64,000 nucleotides of DNA from Hormiphora californensis (lineage: Eukaryota; Ctenophora; Tentaculata; Cydippida; Pleurobrachiidae). A program made the position numbers and the translations under genes. Under the pieces are notes generated by a model. That model was given only the letters and a program-made list of their open reading frames with translations, was not told the origin of the DNA and made no database searches. Shown in pieces: positions 18,215 through 30,186 of this stretch. The stretch spans positions 5,308,960 through 5,372,959 of the forward strand of contig CM035361.1 of the NCBI GenBank assembly GCA_020137815.1. The letters run 5' to 3'. How positions within the stretch are numbered: position 1 is the first letter of the stretch; each line of letters starts with the position of its first letter.

Positions 18215-19272
18215 GCCAACAGTTTCATAACACTGTGAGTTAGAGTCCCAGTATCGCCAACAGTTTCATAACATTGTGAGTTAGAGTCCCAGTATCGCCA
18301 ACAGTTTCATAACATTGTGAGTTAGAGTCCCAGTATCGCCAACAGTTTCATAACACTGTGAGTTGGAGTCCCAATATCGCCAACAGTTTCATAACACTGT
18401 GAGTTAGAGTCCCAGTATCGCCAACAGTTTCAAAACATTGTGAGTTAGAGTCCCAGTATCGCCAACAGTTTCAAAACATCGTGAGTTAGAGTCCCAGTAT
18501 CGCCAACAGTTTCAAAACATTGTGAGTTAGAGTCCCAGTATCGCCAACAGTTTCAAAACACTGTGAGTTATAGTCCCAGTATCGCCAACAGTTTCATAAC
18601 ATTGTGAGTTAGAGTCCCAGTATCGCCAACAGTTTCAAAACACTGTGAGTTAGAGTCCCAGTATCGCCAACAGTTTCAAAACACTGTGAGTTAGAGTCCC
18701 AGTATCGCCAACAGTTTCAAAACACTGTGAGTTAGAGTCCCAGTATCGCCAACAGTTTCATAACACTGTGAGTTAGAGTCCCAGTATCGCCAACAGTTTC
18801 ATAACATTGTGAGTTAGAGTCCCAGTATCGCCAACAGTTTTATAACACTGTGAGTTAGAGTCCCAGTATTGCCAACAGTTTCATAACATCGTGAGTTAGA
18901 GTCCCAGTATCGCCAACAGTTTCATAACATTGTGAGTTAGAGTCCCAGTATCGCCAACAGTTTCATAACACTGTGAGTTAGAGTCCCAGTATCGCCAACA
19001 GTTTCATAATATCGTGAGTTAGAGTCCCAGTATCGCCAACAGTTTCAAAACATTGTGAGTTAGAGTCCCAGTATCGCCAACAGTTTCATAACATTGTGAG
19101 TTAGAGTCCCAGTATCGCCAACAGTTTCATAACACTGTGAGTTAGAGTCCCAGTATCGCCAACAGTTTCATAACACTGTGAGTTAGAGTCACAGTATCGC
19201 CAACAGTTTCATAACACTGTGAGTTAGAGTCCCAGTATCGCCAACAGTTTCATAACATTGTGAGTTAGAGTT
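18215..19272. repeat. 41-bp satellite/minisatellite, about 26 copies
   Basis: Head-to-tail copies of a 41-bp unit that begins GCCAACAGTTTCATAACACT and ends GTCCCAGTATC. Variation is concentrated at two points: CATAAC versus CAAAAC, and CACTG/CATTG/CATCG. Neighbouring units often share a variant, which suggests block duplication. Each unit contains stops in several frames and none looks coding. The array ends abruptly at 19272, where the unit degrades to TTTCAGGATC. Confidence 0.98.
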
Positions 19273-20000
19273 TCAGGATCACCTAGCGACAGGCTGGTAG
19301 ACCAACCTTTTTCTCCATAAGTTAAAATCTCCGACCTCCACTTAGCAAAAGTCTTGAGAAAAGTCAGTTTAGCTGCTTTATCTTCTCTGTAGCCTGTGCC
19401 CTGTAGGTTTCTTCAGCTGTTCTTGTGCTATTATTTTTCGGAGAAATTTAATGAAACTAGTTTTTCCGGGTTTACCTTAATCTCTCTCTCTCTCCCTGCC
19501 TCTCTTTCTTCTCTCTCTCCTGTCTTCTTCCCTTCTCTCTCTTTTTAAATCTTTTTCTTCCTGGTCTCTCTCCTCTATCGATCTCTCATCTCTCTCTTCG
19601 TCTCTCTCTCTCCTTATCTCTTCCTCTTTATCTTCTCTTCTTCCTCTTCTCTCTCTATCTCTTCAACTCACCTAGACAGGAATAGTCCGTATTAAATCGC
19701 TTGCATTAAAATGGATCTTCCCGAGAGAGATGCATTACACCGGAATTCTATCCATCTATCGCTTATGTCATCTCTCTTTCTCTTCCTCTCTCTCTCTCTC
19801 TTCTCCTCCCTCCTCTTCTCTCCTCTCCTCTATCCAGCCCTAAGTCCAGATAATAAAAAATGCTTGAGATACAGTTCCAGATAAAAGTATGCTTCACACC
19901 ACAGGTTTAAATTCCACAGTGCTATACGCGGAATTTAGTGAATACAATGCCCAATGAGATCATACGGTTGAGGTCATTCGGATTACCAATGCTTGCTATT

Positions 20001-20001
<1 letters not shown>

Positions 20002-20082
<81 letters not shown>
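20002..20082. repeat. (CT)n microsatellite
   Basis: Near-pure CT run. Confidence 0.95.
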
Positions 20083-20085
<3 letters not shown>

Positions 20086-20190
20086 CTATGTCTCACCTGC
20101 TCTCCGGTTTACACACAAGTGTCTAGACATGGGGAGAATTATTTATCCTCAATATGTCTGGTGAGTGCAGTGTGTAAGACCTTCACTTGC

Positions 20191-20245
20191 AATAGAGAGA
20201 GAGAAAGGGAGAGAGAGAGCTAGAGAGAGAGAGAGAAGGGAGAGA

Positions 20246-20282
<37 letters not shown>
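20191..20282. repeat. (GA)n microsatellite
   Basis: GA-rich run in the opposite strand sense to the CT block 110 bp earlier, giving a potential long hairpin. Confidence 0.92.
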
Positions 20283-20284
<2 letters not shown>

Positions 20285-20641
20285 GCTAAACGTGAAGGTA
20301 ACAAGAAGGAGTACCTCGTGCGGTTAACAAGGAATTTAGCCGGAGAGCTGTAGATTCAGAAAAATATGAAGAATCATAAAAAACGCTATATTGTGGAGAT
20401 ATTAGACAAGAGAAAGGGTGAGAAAAAAATAAAAATTGTGAGAGGGAGAGCTCACCATGAGCAGTTCTATTTTTAGTAACGTTATCTCCCTTTTTCTTTA
20501 CTGCTTCTCTCCATGCATACTTACTCACTCTATTCTATTTTATTGCTCATTACACCTAGTCATACTATTATAGCGACGAGAACCAGTTCTCTCTTTCTCT
20601 CTCTCTCCACTCCTCTTCTCTCTCTCCTCCTCTAGTCTCTC

Positions 20642-20681
<40 letters not shown>

Positions 20682-20899
20682 TCTCTCTTTTTCCCTCAAT
20701 ACATTGTCTTTATCTCTCCTGATCCGACTCTCTCTCTGACTACTTTGGCAAGAACACGCCTCTTATTTTGCGTCTCACATTCTCTCACCATTTCATTTAT
20801 AGCCTTATTTTGTTACTTAAGAACCACCCTACTAAAACCAGTTTATTGCTAGTCCTTTCCTTTAATCACCAAAGCAAATTGGGTTATCCGAGTTTAAAA

Positions 20900-22200
20900 A
20901 ATTGACCACCCCCTCCCGTCCCTCATCCTCCACATAAAAAATAAGGGAGTTTGGTTGTTTTGGTTCAAAATTCGATTTGGTTATAAGGTTATTCTGGAAC
21001 ACTATTTATCCACTTTATAAAATATAAAGGTAAAAGGATTTAAAATTTTAAAAAAAGGTGTGTTTAATTTAAAGTCTTTAACGTGAAAAGGGAATGGGAT
21101 ACAACAGATCCCCAAAAGGGGAGGTTCGCCTTATTGGATAACAGGAACGGCTGTCTTCGGGTCTCATAAACCTTAAGGGAAGGGGTAGGGGGGGGGGCCA
21201 TGGAAAAGGGAAAGGGGAGGGGGGGAAAAGGAAAGGGGGGGAAGGAGTTTAGAAAGGTTGAGGAGCGGGGGAGGGGGGGGGGGGGGGGAGAGAAGGGGGA
21301 GGAGGAAGGGGGGGGGGGGGGAGGAGAGGGGAGGAAGGGAAAAAAAGACAGTGGGAAAAGGGGAAAAGGGGGAAAAAAAAGGGGGAAGGGGGGGGAAAAG
21401 GGGGGGGGAAAAAAAAATTTCCGTTTTTCCCGGGGGGTTAAAAAAGGGGAGAACAAGGGAAAGAGGGGGGGGGAAAAGATGTTTTTAAAAATTTTTTTTT
21501 CCCCTTTTTTTCCTTTTTGTTTTAAAAAAAACCCTTTTTGGTTAAAATTTTTTTTTCCAATTTTAAAAAGGGGGGAAAAAAATTTTTTTAAAAAACCCAA
21601 AAACTTTTTTTGGCTAAAGGGGGAACTGGCTAATATTAAGGGGTTTATAAAAGGGGCTTTTCCTTCCTTTTAATCCCTTAGTTCAAAACAAAAATTTATC
21701 CGGAATGGAAGAGGGGGTCTTGTTTTCCCCCTTTCCCCGGGGGTTTTAAAGGAACGGCTCTTTTTTTTAAACTGTGGGGTTTGGGTGGCTTTAAGGGGGG
21801 GGTTTTGGGGGGGAAAGGGGTTTTAGTTTTTATGGGCAATGGGGAAAGGGGGCGGGGCCTTGAACCGGTGAAGATCTAAAAAGTTTTAAAGGGGGGGGGC
21901 AGAGAGGGGGGGGGAAAAAGAGGGAGGAGAGGGGTGGTGGAGAGAGGGAGAGGGGAAAAGGGGGTGGTGGAGTGGGGACCGGGAGGGGAGATTTTTTGGG
22001 GACGGATGAAGAGAAGGAGAGGCGAGAGAGGGAGGGGGGGAAGGGGGAAAGGGGATTTTATTTCTTTTCCACCCCTTCTTTTCCCAATGCCCTTTTTTTA
22101 TTAATTTAATGGGAAGGTTTTGGTAATTTTAAAGTGGCGGGAAGGAAGAGGGGGTGGCTTCAAAAATGGGCGCCCCCATAGAAGGCCCTGCAAAAGAAGC
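20900..22200. other. Homopolymer-inflated low-complexity tract, possibly unreliable sequence
   Basis: Composed almost entirely of runs of G, A and T 3-16 bases long (for example 21260-21420), unlike any other part of the window. Ordinary sequence resumes at about 22200. The pattern resembles consensus error from poorly covered reads over a purine-rich repeat. Reading frames here are Lys/Gly or Phe/Pro runs and should be ignored. Confidence 0.6.
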
Positions 22201-22856
22201 TGATTATTAAAACCTCCCTTTCCTCCTCTTCATTCTTTCTTATCCTTCTTCCTTCTCTTCTCTCTCTCTCTTTCTCTTCTCTTTCCTTTCTTTTCTTTAT
22301 AGTGCGCCGGGACGGAAGCCAACTTTAGAGCAGCTACGTTATACCCCCTAGGGTCAGCCAGCATACATTATCCAAATCTCTCCGTTTTCTCTCTCTTTCT
22401 CCGATGGTCTCTTTCTCTCTCGCTTTCTCTGATGGTCTCTCGCTGCGTGTTCGTTGTCTCAAAGTCATCCATTGGCCTTCTTTCATTCGCCCTATCTCTC
22501 CTCCTATAGTTCAGTTGGTTATCAATACTATAGCTTCTATTTGTTGGCATGGTATTTGGAGTATTGCCAAATCGATTGCTACACAGTCCATGATCTTCAT
22601 TTCACTGTCCTTCAACTGCTTTCTTGGCACTTGTCCATATTGATAGAGCCCTCAAATATAAAATGACAGGCGACAGCTAAGTATTTATATATATTCCCAG
22701 ACGATCATTTTAAGAGAAAGCTATCATACCAACGAATATAAATAACATTGTCTGCAATCTACAGATCTTAGTTTAGCTCACCCACTCTCGAAGTAAATAA
22801 TATGTATTTTCGTCTCCCCTCCGAGGTCACAGGTAAACTCTATCATTATCTCCCCC

Positions 22857-22859
<3 letters not shown>

Positions 22860-22920
<61 letters not shown>
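22860..22920. repeat. (CT)n microsatellite
   Basis: Near-pure CT run. Confidence 0.95.
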
Positions 22921-22922
<2 letters not shown>

Positions 22923-23434
22923 CGTGACCCACTTTGACAACCCTATGAAATAATTTAGAAATAATGATCGCTTTTATAAGCAAAGCTATCATCCTATCTT
23001 CTATATTTAACTTTTAAAACCTAAGTTTTGCTGATCGGACCACCCTTGAAGGGTATTTTGTCTTGTTTAAAAGTAAGTCAGATTTAGTAGCCGATTTTAT
23101 TTTGTACTACTATACTATCACCCGGTCCTATTACAAATTGTCCAGTGTCCTAAAACAAGTTGTTAATCAAAATTCCAAGGTTGGTCCCCAAGCGACAAGC
23201 ACCCCCTTTTGGGTTTTATATATCTGCTAGGGTTGCTTACTCCGGCGTTTATACTCCGTTGTTTATACTCCGGCCTTGAACAGGTCACACCCGCTTTGGC
23301 AGTCTCCTGCCTGGCAGTTGAATAGGACAAACTGTTTGAAAGTGGCTTTGGCTGTCCCCTGGCGGCGGTCTCGGCTTCTTCTAGACGTTCTAGTGAGACG
23401 GTCACGGATACTATAAATACACATACCAGACGCT

Positions 23435-23437
<3 letters not shown>

Positions 23438-23519
<82 letters not shown>
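23438..23519. repeat. (CT)n microsatellite
   Basis: CT run that would act as a polypyrimidine tract for the exon-like stretch beginning at 23525. Confidence 0.95.
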
Positions 23520-23524
23520 CTGAG

Positions 23525-23780
23525 CTCCCCTTCTAAAAATAACCACCGCTTCCTTGCCTACCTCGCCACCAACTCTCCCTCAGACCTCCGTTTCTCCCAC
23601 CCACAATTGGCCCTCCCCTCCCACGTGACTTTATCACGTGACAACCACATCCTGTCCTCTCATTGGCTATCACAGGTCACGTGACTGAAATACTCCCTTC
23701 CCATTGGCTATGTCTGCCCTGACTTCCTTCTCAGGCTAGACTGCCAAACACTGCGCCGTCTCGAGGAGGAGCACCTGTAG
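23525..23780 (+). CDS. Exon-like open stretch, function unknown
   Basis: One plus-strand frame reads protein-like sequence (HRFLAYLATNSPSDLRF, RDNHILSSHWLSQ), meets a TGA inside a TCACGTGA box at 23684, and continues in the same frame to LRLDCQTLRRLEEEHL and a TAG. Either a terminal exon ends at the TGA, or a short segment is spliced out, or the frame is decayed. No upstream exons were found and no family is recognised. The same DNA carries CACGTG and CCAAT boxes, so it may be a promoter and not an exon. Confidence 0.25.
23600..23720. promoter_or_regulatory. CACGTG/CCAAT cluster
   Basis: Three CACGTG E-boxes and three ATTGG (inverted CCAAT) boxes lie within 120 bp. The words match those inside the CAGGAACC MITE (TCACGTGAC, ATTGGCT), but the MITE ends are absent. 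Confidence 0.4.
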
Positions 23781-23856
23781 ATGAGAGACGGGGTTGTTGT
23801 TGCTTGTGGTGTTACCGGCCCCCCGATGTTATACTTGTTACTGGGTCTCTTACTTG

Positions 23857-23975
23857 TTAGGTGTGGGTCATGTCTCTTACTTGTTCAATGTGGGTCATGT
23901 CTCTTACTTGTTCAATGTGGGTCATGTCTCTTACTTGTTCAATGTGGGTCATGTCTCTTACTTGTTAGATGTATG
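23857..23975. repeat. 27-bp tandem repeat, about 4.5 copies
   Basis: Units contain CTCTTACTTGTTCAATGTGG. Non-coding. Confidence 0.9.
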
Positions 23976-24042
23976 TCTGGTGTGTTTGAAACCATTAGAC
24001 TAACAACACAGTCAAGTGAGAACCAGACTTGTTGGGACACAA

Positions 24043-24150
24043 CAGGAACCGACCGGACAAGTAAACAACCAATCAGAGCTCATTATTTAGGTCACGTGAC
24101 TGGTTATCAGCCAATCAGAGACCAGTATTTCCTGATTCGGTCGGTTCCTG
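24043..24150 (-). mobile_element. CAGGAACC MITE, copy 3
   Basis: Full copy; target duplication GGACACAA/GGACACAG. Confidence 0.93.
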
Positions 24151-24258
24151 GGACACAGCTTGTCTGGAAACTGTTACTGTTACTAGCTAGTCAGTGTCTG
24201 GACGTGGGTATCCGAGTTTCCCTAAATACTGGAGTTTCTGAAGGTTGTTACCTCCAGG

Positions 24259-24372
24259 CAGGAACTAAACCGACCGAATCAGGAAATACTGATCCCTGAT
24301 TGGCTGATAACCAGTCACGTGACCTAAATAACGAGCTCTGATTGGTTGGTTACTTGGTCCGGTCGGTTCCTG
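24259..24372 (+). mobile_element. CAGGAACC MITE, copy 4
   Basis: Full copy with a small insertion in the left end (CAGGAACTAAACCGACC); target duplication CCTCCAGG/CCTCCGGG. Inverted relative to copy 3, 109 bp away. Confidence 0.92.
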
Positions 24373-25267
24373 CCTCCGGGCTCCGGTGCTTTCGACAAGT
24401 TTACGAGTTGTTCTCGTTACGTATGAAAGGAATATAAAGTAGGAAAGTCTAGTCTGAGAAAGATTCAACTTTTGCTACCAATTGAACCGTTGTTCCACCT
24501 TTCTGCAAGAACCAGTGACCCCTGATCAGTATCGGTAATATATCTGTATAGGCCTTGTTATGTTCTAACCCTCTACTCCTTTACATTTGGGGCACGGGGA
24601 AACAGGGTCGAGCAGGCAATATATAGACCCGGAAGCGGGGCAGTGGTGGTTCAGTAGTAGTCACGTTGTTACCCCTCTCACCATGTGTGATTGTTGTTTT
24701 AACACATTCCTCGGTCAGCCAGTAGGCCACAACACCACCCCCACCCCCCGCCACAACTAGGAAAATGCACCCCTCCCCTGGCCAAGCTCTGGGTTCATGG
24801 TTTGTCATGGCCTTGTTATTGTACTAACTTTATCCTAACATAACTCTTCTGAAAGACAAAATCATGTGATCTTATAGAAAGGTTAGATCGATCTTGAAGA
24901 CACATGCTAATAACTGTTCTTGTTGTAAGGTACGTGGCTTTGAAAAGAAAATTGAGAGTTTTATCATTTTTTAAGCATGTTGCCTTGTTAGTTTTTCTTG
25001 GAAATTGAGAACAATTGAGAACTTTTAGAGCATGTAACTGCCAACACCGAAATTATCAATTTTTATTTATCTGCTTTAGAAGTTGTTAATTTGCAATTTA
25101 AACAAGTTAGTTCAGTTGTTAATTTGATTTGTTATGTTATAACCCTCCGGCGCCCGAAACACAGTCTAGCCAGGAAAAATTTGATGTAGTTTCAACGAAA
25201 GTTTGTTTTTTGTCCACCCCTTCTCGTATTTAGCTTGTCATCTCTTTTTATAGCATCTGACGTTATA

Positions 25268-25439
25268 CAGTCGGACCCCGATTTAGGGACCCCCGATTTA
25301 GTGGCACCCCGATTTAGGGACAGGATTTTTTTCCCCCGATATAGGAATTTAACCTTATTTGACCCCGATTTAGTGGACACCCCGATTTAGTGGACAAGAG
25401 CCTTTCCCCCGAGGGTGTCCCTAAATCGGGGTCCGACTG
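25268..25439. mobile_element. Pogo/Tigger-like MITE
   Basis: A 172-bp element with terminal inverted repeats CAGTCGGACCCCGATTTAG flanked by TA, the target of Tc1/mariner-pogo transposons. The interior repeats CCCCGATTTAGTGGACA. A larger relative with the same ends lies at 35388-36257, and solo ends appear near 29988, 50800 and 53230. Confidence 0.85.
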
Positions 25440-26384
25440 TATTATAGTTCAACCCCTTTTCTTTAACAGATTACTCATAGTTTTATAATCACGCTATTCG
25501 GGAAATTATGAAATGCATTTTAGTTCCAAAAATCTCAAGTTGCATAACTTAAACTGCCGGTTAAGCCTGGTTAAACTGTTTAACTTTCTCTCACCGTGAA
25601 TTTAACCAACTGGTCACGAATATAATAACTAACATTTATGATTTGATTTATATATCACGTTTTGTTGCATTTTTCTCGACGTATGTTTCTGCTAAATTAT
25701 TCAAAACATTCAACAATTTTTTTGGTATTTCCCATAGTTTAGCTTATTCAGACCCCCCACGAAGTTGCTCTAGGAACTCCCACCGTCAGTCCTTCCCCGT
25801 CTAAATATAGCCCAACTAGGGGGTAGTTAAGTTGACGGGCGTGGAGATGTCGGACTATATTCAGGGGAGGGGGTAGTCGTCCGAGTATGCCATTTTGCTG
25901 TTGTATCTCTTTAGAGTGAGTTATTGCAAATTCCAATGAAATATTTTTTGAAATATTTTTGATTTAGGTTATCATAATCTGGTTAGGATACTCTTCTAAA
26001 ACCCGAGAAAGTTCCCTCTCAACCTGATGTAACGCGCGGGCTCTCATAACACGTTAAACTTATCCCCGCGTTGTAAATTGAGCGCGATGCGCGTCTCACT
26101 CAACGTGTTTTGGTAGCTATTCTCGGCTGTTGAGAGCGGGAGAATAGAGGTCTGATCTGATCTCATCCGATGGTGTGATGGGTGAGGTCATCATCACCAG
26201 GAGAATCAGGCCACTGTCAGTTGAGTGGGAATATATCATGTAATTAGGAAGTAGGGTGGTATCATGGAGTAGAGTTTCTCATTTGTATGTTACACACACT
26301 TTTCTAGATAGGATATTCTTTCACTCACCCCACGCCCATTCTCTCTCTCACACAGGGCCTCAAGTTTCTGATTCCGTCTTCCAC

Positions 26385-26625
26385 CCCGTTACACGTGATC
26401 ATTCTCTCTCCACCAATCACAGAGCTCCCTCATAATCAAGTGATAACTACCATCCAATGAGGGCGAGCCACGTGACCTTCTCACTGACGAATTGGAGGGG
26501 GTAGTGTTGGTTGTCACTTGAAGAGGGGGGTAATTAGATCGTACAACATCCACTCACAATGCTGGGATTAGATCACGTGGTTTGCAAACCAACCAATCAG
26601 AGGACAGTGTTGAGGTCAGGTGATT
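26385..26625 (+). promoter_or_regulatory. Candidate promoter with E-boxes and CCAAT boxes
   Basis: Three CACGTG words (near 26393, 26470 and 26575), CCAATCA words and an inverted ATTGG within 240 bp, about 1 kb upstream of the plus-strand gene starting at 27550. No MITE ends are present. Assignment to that gene is inference from position. Confidence 0.4.
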
Positions 26626-27549
26626 AGGGTTTCCCGCCTCTGAAGCTTATTTTAGAATTACTCTCCCTTTTTCACTCTCTCTCCCTCCCTCTCTTTGTTT
26701 CTCTCACATGCTTTGTTCTTAGAGTTTTTACTCTCTCACCCTCTCTCCCAACTTCATCTATGCATTGTTTCTCTCTCCCTCCCTCCCTCTCTCTCTCTCC
26801 CTCTCTCTCTCACTCCCTCCCTCTCCTCGTCATAGTGTGTACTCTTACTAATTATTCCACACACTCAACAGTGTTCTCTCTCTCAGACATCTATTTTTAG
26901 ACTCAGCATATTACCCCCTTCTTCTTCTTCTCTCGAGTATTGCATCATTTTGACACCCCACCAGTTAAAATATATACATAATATAGTCACTCTATTAGAG
27001 TGCTCACTATTAGAGTGCTAGTCTACTAATCTATTGGGTTTCCTATGGACCGAGAGGCCTCCAATTTAATTTGTCACTTGAAATGGCTGTAGATTGTCAA
27101 AATGAAACCCGTTATTAAAGTCACGTGGCTCAATTCTCTGTTAATTTGGTCCACTTTTAATGATATAGAACCATCATTTATTCGCGTGCCTCTAGCTCTC
27201 AGTAGTATAGGTGGCGTACGTCATTTTGTGATTCGAAACTGTCCACTTTTGGTTTACTCTAGTTTGATCTCTGGCATACATATTTAGCCCTTACATCATG
27301 TCTCGCTGAATGAGCTCTTATCATTCCAGTGTTATATAATAGGGCAAATATGCGAGCCTTTTACCCTGTTTGACAGTTTTAAAATAGTTTTATATAAGAA
27401 ACTACGTTATTTGGTAATGAAATTACCCCTCATCGCGAGCTAATAGGGGTGACCAACCACATTATCTTGCTCGTGATGTTCTAACCACTTCACCATGTTC
27501 TAACCACTTCACCATCTTCTAACCACTTCACCATGTTCCTAGCTGTAGC

Positions 27550-28592
27550 ATGACTGCAACTGAAGAGCTGAGCTTTCAAGCGTTCCAGTTTCCCGGCCGA
27601 TTTGAGTGCCACCGACAACAGGTATAACAGGACCATGACAGAAACATAGATAACCATGGCATAAACACAGATAACCATGACAGAAACACACAGAACTATG
27701 ACAGAAACATATAACCGTAACAGAAACACAGAACCACGACAGGAAGTAGAAAAACACAGATCTGTAACCATGACAGAAACACATTTAACTACCATTTTCT
27801 AATTCAACGAATACAATCGATCAGATATATATCCCCGATAGATACATATCCCGTTTCCCGTCCTAATATTAACTTCTCTCCAGGAAAGTGGCCATGTCCG
27901 CCGATCTACCCTGCTGAAACTTTCCGAGCACATCCGTGCGAAGAAAAACATCCGGTTTTCCTCTACCACCTCCCCCGGATCTTCCTCTTCTTCTTCATCT
28001 TCCTCCATGTCCTCAATTACAGGGGACAAGAACAAGAGGCAGACACCGTACCCGTTTCCTAATAAAGTCTCCCGGCCACAGGTAAATATATATATGAGTT
28101 GAATCTTGACAAAACTGTGTGTTGCTAGGCCCTGTTTCACCCTCTTTCGCCGTGCCCTGTAAAGAAATCTTGGAAAATAACAAACCACAAACCACAGTGA
28201 TACTTGTTTCTGGCTCTCTATCTCACACTTTGCCCTACACTGTTCCCCTCTGTGCTTGCCATGAGAAGTCCAAACGTGTAAATGTTATTGTAATGTGGAA
28301 CGGGCGATTAAACTGTCTGCTTGATGTATAATTGTACTGCCTCACTGCCCCCTTTTAACTTCTTCCCACCAACCTGCTCCATCTAGCTCTCTATCTCTCC
28401 CCCATATATATATATATCCCTCTCCCTCCTAACACTCTCTCCCCTCTCCAGGGACCATCACAAAATGCTGACGGCCAGAGAATCTATTACGTCAGTGGTT
28501 TAGAGCTGCTAGCGTGGGTCAGCGGGACTCTCCAACCTCTGGACGTACCATACCAAACTAACAAGAGCGCCCGACGAAAGTATATCCTGTGA
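27550..28592 (+). CDS. Uncharacterised three-exon protein, 136 residues
   Basis: Exons 27550-27621, 27884-28081 and 28452-28592 join in phase 0 with GT-AG borders (CAACAG|GTATAA, CTCCAG|GAAAG, CACAG|GTAAAT, TCCAG|GGACC). The protein starts MTATEELSFQAFQFPGRFE, has a Ser-rich middle, and ends YYVSGLELLAWVSGTLQP then KSARRKYIL before TGA. No transmembrane segment or known motif is visible and I do not recognise the family. ATG is 7 nt after an AG (TTCCTAG), so this exon could also be internal, with more coding sequence upstream. AATAAA follows at 28713. Confidence 0.6.
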
Positions 28593-28712
28593 GAACTGAT
28601 AAAAGACTGAGATATCTGATGTGTACGTGTGTGTATGAACTCGGGGATATATTTGGTGGTGTTTTGAAGCAGTGCTTTAAATTGGAACCAACATGATCGC
28701 GGCGGGCCGTGG

Positions 28713-28718
28713 AATAAA
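28713..28718 (+). terminator. Poly(A) signal of the 27550-28592 gene
   Basis: AATAAA about 120 nt after the TGA stop, with a second one near 28819. Confidence 0.5.
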
Positions 28719-29029
28719 CACTTCGTGTCATGTGTTGTGTGAGTGTCACGTGCTGCCCATATATGGTGTTGTGTGAGTGTCACGTGCTGCCCATATATGG
28801 TATTGTTTGGCAACGAAGAATAAAGTTTCGACGTGATCTCAATAAGTGTTTTTGTGTAGTGTTGTCCCGACATTTTTTTCGACTTTCCCTCCCCCTTTTT
28901 TCTCGACTTATATCCCCATTACAAACATGCTGGATAAAGTTGTTGATCTTGGATGAAAATCGGGTCGAGGTTAAATTTAAATTATTATTTTCTAGCTATT
29001 TAGTAACGAGACATAGTAAAATGTTTGAT

Positions 29030-29059
29030 ACACGTGTGTGTGTGTGTGTGTGTGTGTGA
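29030..29059. repeat. (GT)n microsatellite
   Basis: GT run. Confidence 0.9.
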
Positions 29060-29296
29060 GTGTGTAGAAAAGAGTGTGCAACTTGTTCTTTGACCATATT
29101 AGGATATTTAGGTGAACGGAGCTCATTCTACATTTCGGGCTATTGTTGTGACGTCATCAATTCGCTATATGACGTCATCAGGTTTAGGTTCTTTAACGGG
29201 CGGGTCCCTACTAAGTTTGATAATAGGTTTTTCCATATATTTAGGTTCCTTTTCTAGGTAGGAGGGAGATGTAGAGAGCTGTGCTTAATACCTTTC

Positions 29297-29299
<3 letters not shown>

Positions 29300-29388
<89 letters not shown>
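29300..29388. repeat. (GT)n microsatellite, about 90 bp
   Basis: Pure GT run. Confidence 0.97.
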
Positions 29389-29389
<1 letters not shown>

Positions 29390-29480
29390 AAGAGAAAGCA
29401 GGTCTTTGTCAGTTTGCCAAGATTATATGATTCACGATGTTTTGTGAGAAAATGCAAATGATAAACGAGTTGCTTGATAT

Positions 29481-29581
29481 CAGGAACCGACCGAATCAGG
29501 AAATACTGGTCCCTGATTGGCTGATAACCAGTCACGTGACCTAAATAACGAGTTCTGATTACTTGTTTCGGTCGGTTTCTG
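29481..29581 (+). mobile_element. CAGGAACC MITE, copy 5
   Basis: Slightly shortened near the right end (GATTACTTG); target duplication CTTGATAT. Confidence 0.93.
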
Positions 29582-29725
29582 CTTGATATATATCCCTAAT
29601 TGGGTTTGGAACTCTCTCGCCTCTTTACGTTAGGGAGGGCGGGCCCTGAAGCCATGATTCTCATGGCAGAGAAATCCAATAACTTATATCGTTTAAATAT
29701 TTTACCTGACCTTATAACCTTAAAT

Positions 29726-29834
29726 CAGGAACCGGCCGAATCAGGGAATATTGGTCCCTGGTTGGCTGATAACCAGTCACGTGACCTAAATAACGAGTTC
29801 TGATTGGTTGTTTACTTGTTTCGGTCGGTTCCTG
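29726..29834 (+). mobile_element. CAGGAACC MITE, copy 6, 16-bp duplication
   Basis: Full copy flanked by a perfect 16-bp direct repeat CCTTATAACCTTAAAT (29710-29725 and 29835-29850) in place of 8 bp. Confidence 0.93.
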
Positions 29835-30186
29835 CCTTATAACCTTAAATATTAATCTTAACAACACTGAGAGAGCCTACACTATTAGGCGAACCTAGTT
29901 AACTTGTCAACATGCCCAGTAAGGCGTGTCGTGAATTCCCTTAAACTTTTATCTGATCAATGGACCAGTTATAATCTGTGTTATTGCAGTCGGACCCCGA
30001 TTTACTGGAGTTTGTGTAGACAGCATGACACTGAACTGGATAGTTCACCTTTCTCTGTTTTTACCAGCTACTTATAGACCCCACTTTGGTTTGGAGATCT
30101 ATCAAGGGCTAGTGAAAACAGTGATATATCCATTATATATATGCTGTGCCAACCTTGAGGGGCTGGTTTCACCGTCCGCGGCATCA

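Larger units (their letters stand above)
19273..20860. other. Pyrimidine-rich intergenic DNA
   Basis: Dense CT/TC-rich sequence with microsatellites at 20002-20082, 20191-20282 (GA) and 20640-20676. No gene found. Confidence 0.6.
24373..27549. other. Intergenic, no gene recognised
   Basis: Contains a pogo-like MITE (25268-25439), a CACGTG/CCAAT cluster (26385-26625), pyrimidine-rich stretches (26640-26900) and three short repeats of CTAACCACTTCACCAT (27479-27535). No exon with convincing splice sites before 27550. Confidence 0.5.

Noticed and set aside
18215-19272. CRISPR array
   Set aside because: Units are contiguous with no unique spacers, and the genome is eukaryotic.
21064-21673. 157-178 residue frames in the homopolymer tract
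   Set aside because: Lys/Gly and Phe/Pro runs from low-complexity, probably erroneous sequence.
27490-27795. Cys/Val-rich minus-strand frames (FCHGYLCLCHGY and similar)
   Set aside because: Degenerate tandem repeat of CATGACAGAAACACA, overlapping a supported plus-strand exon.
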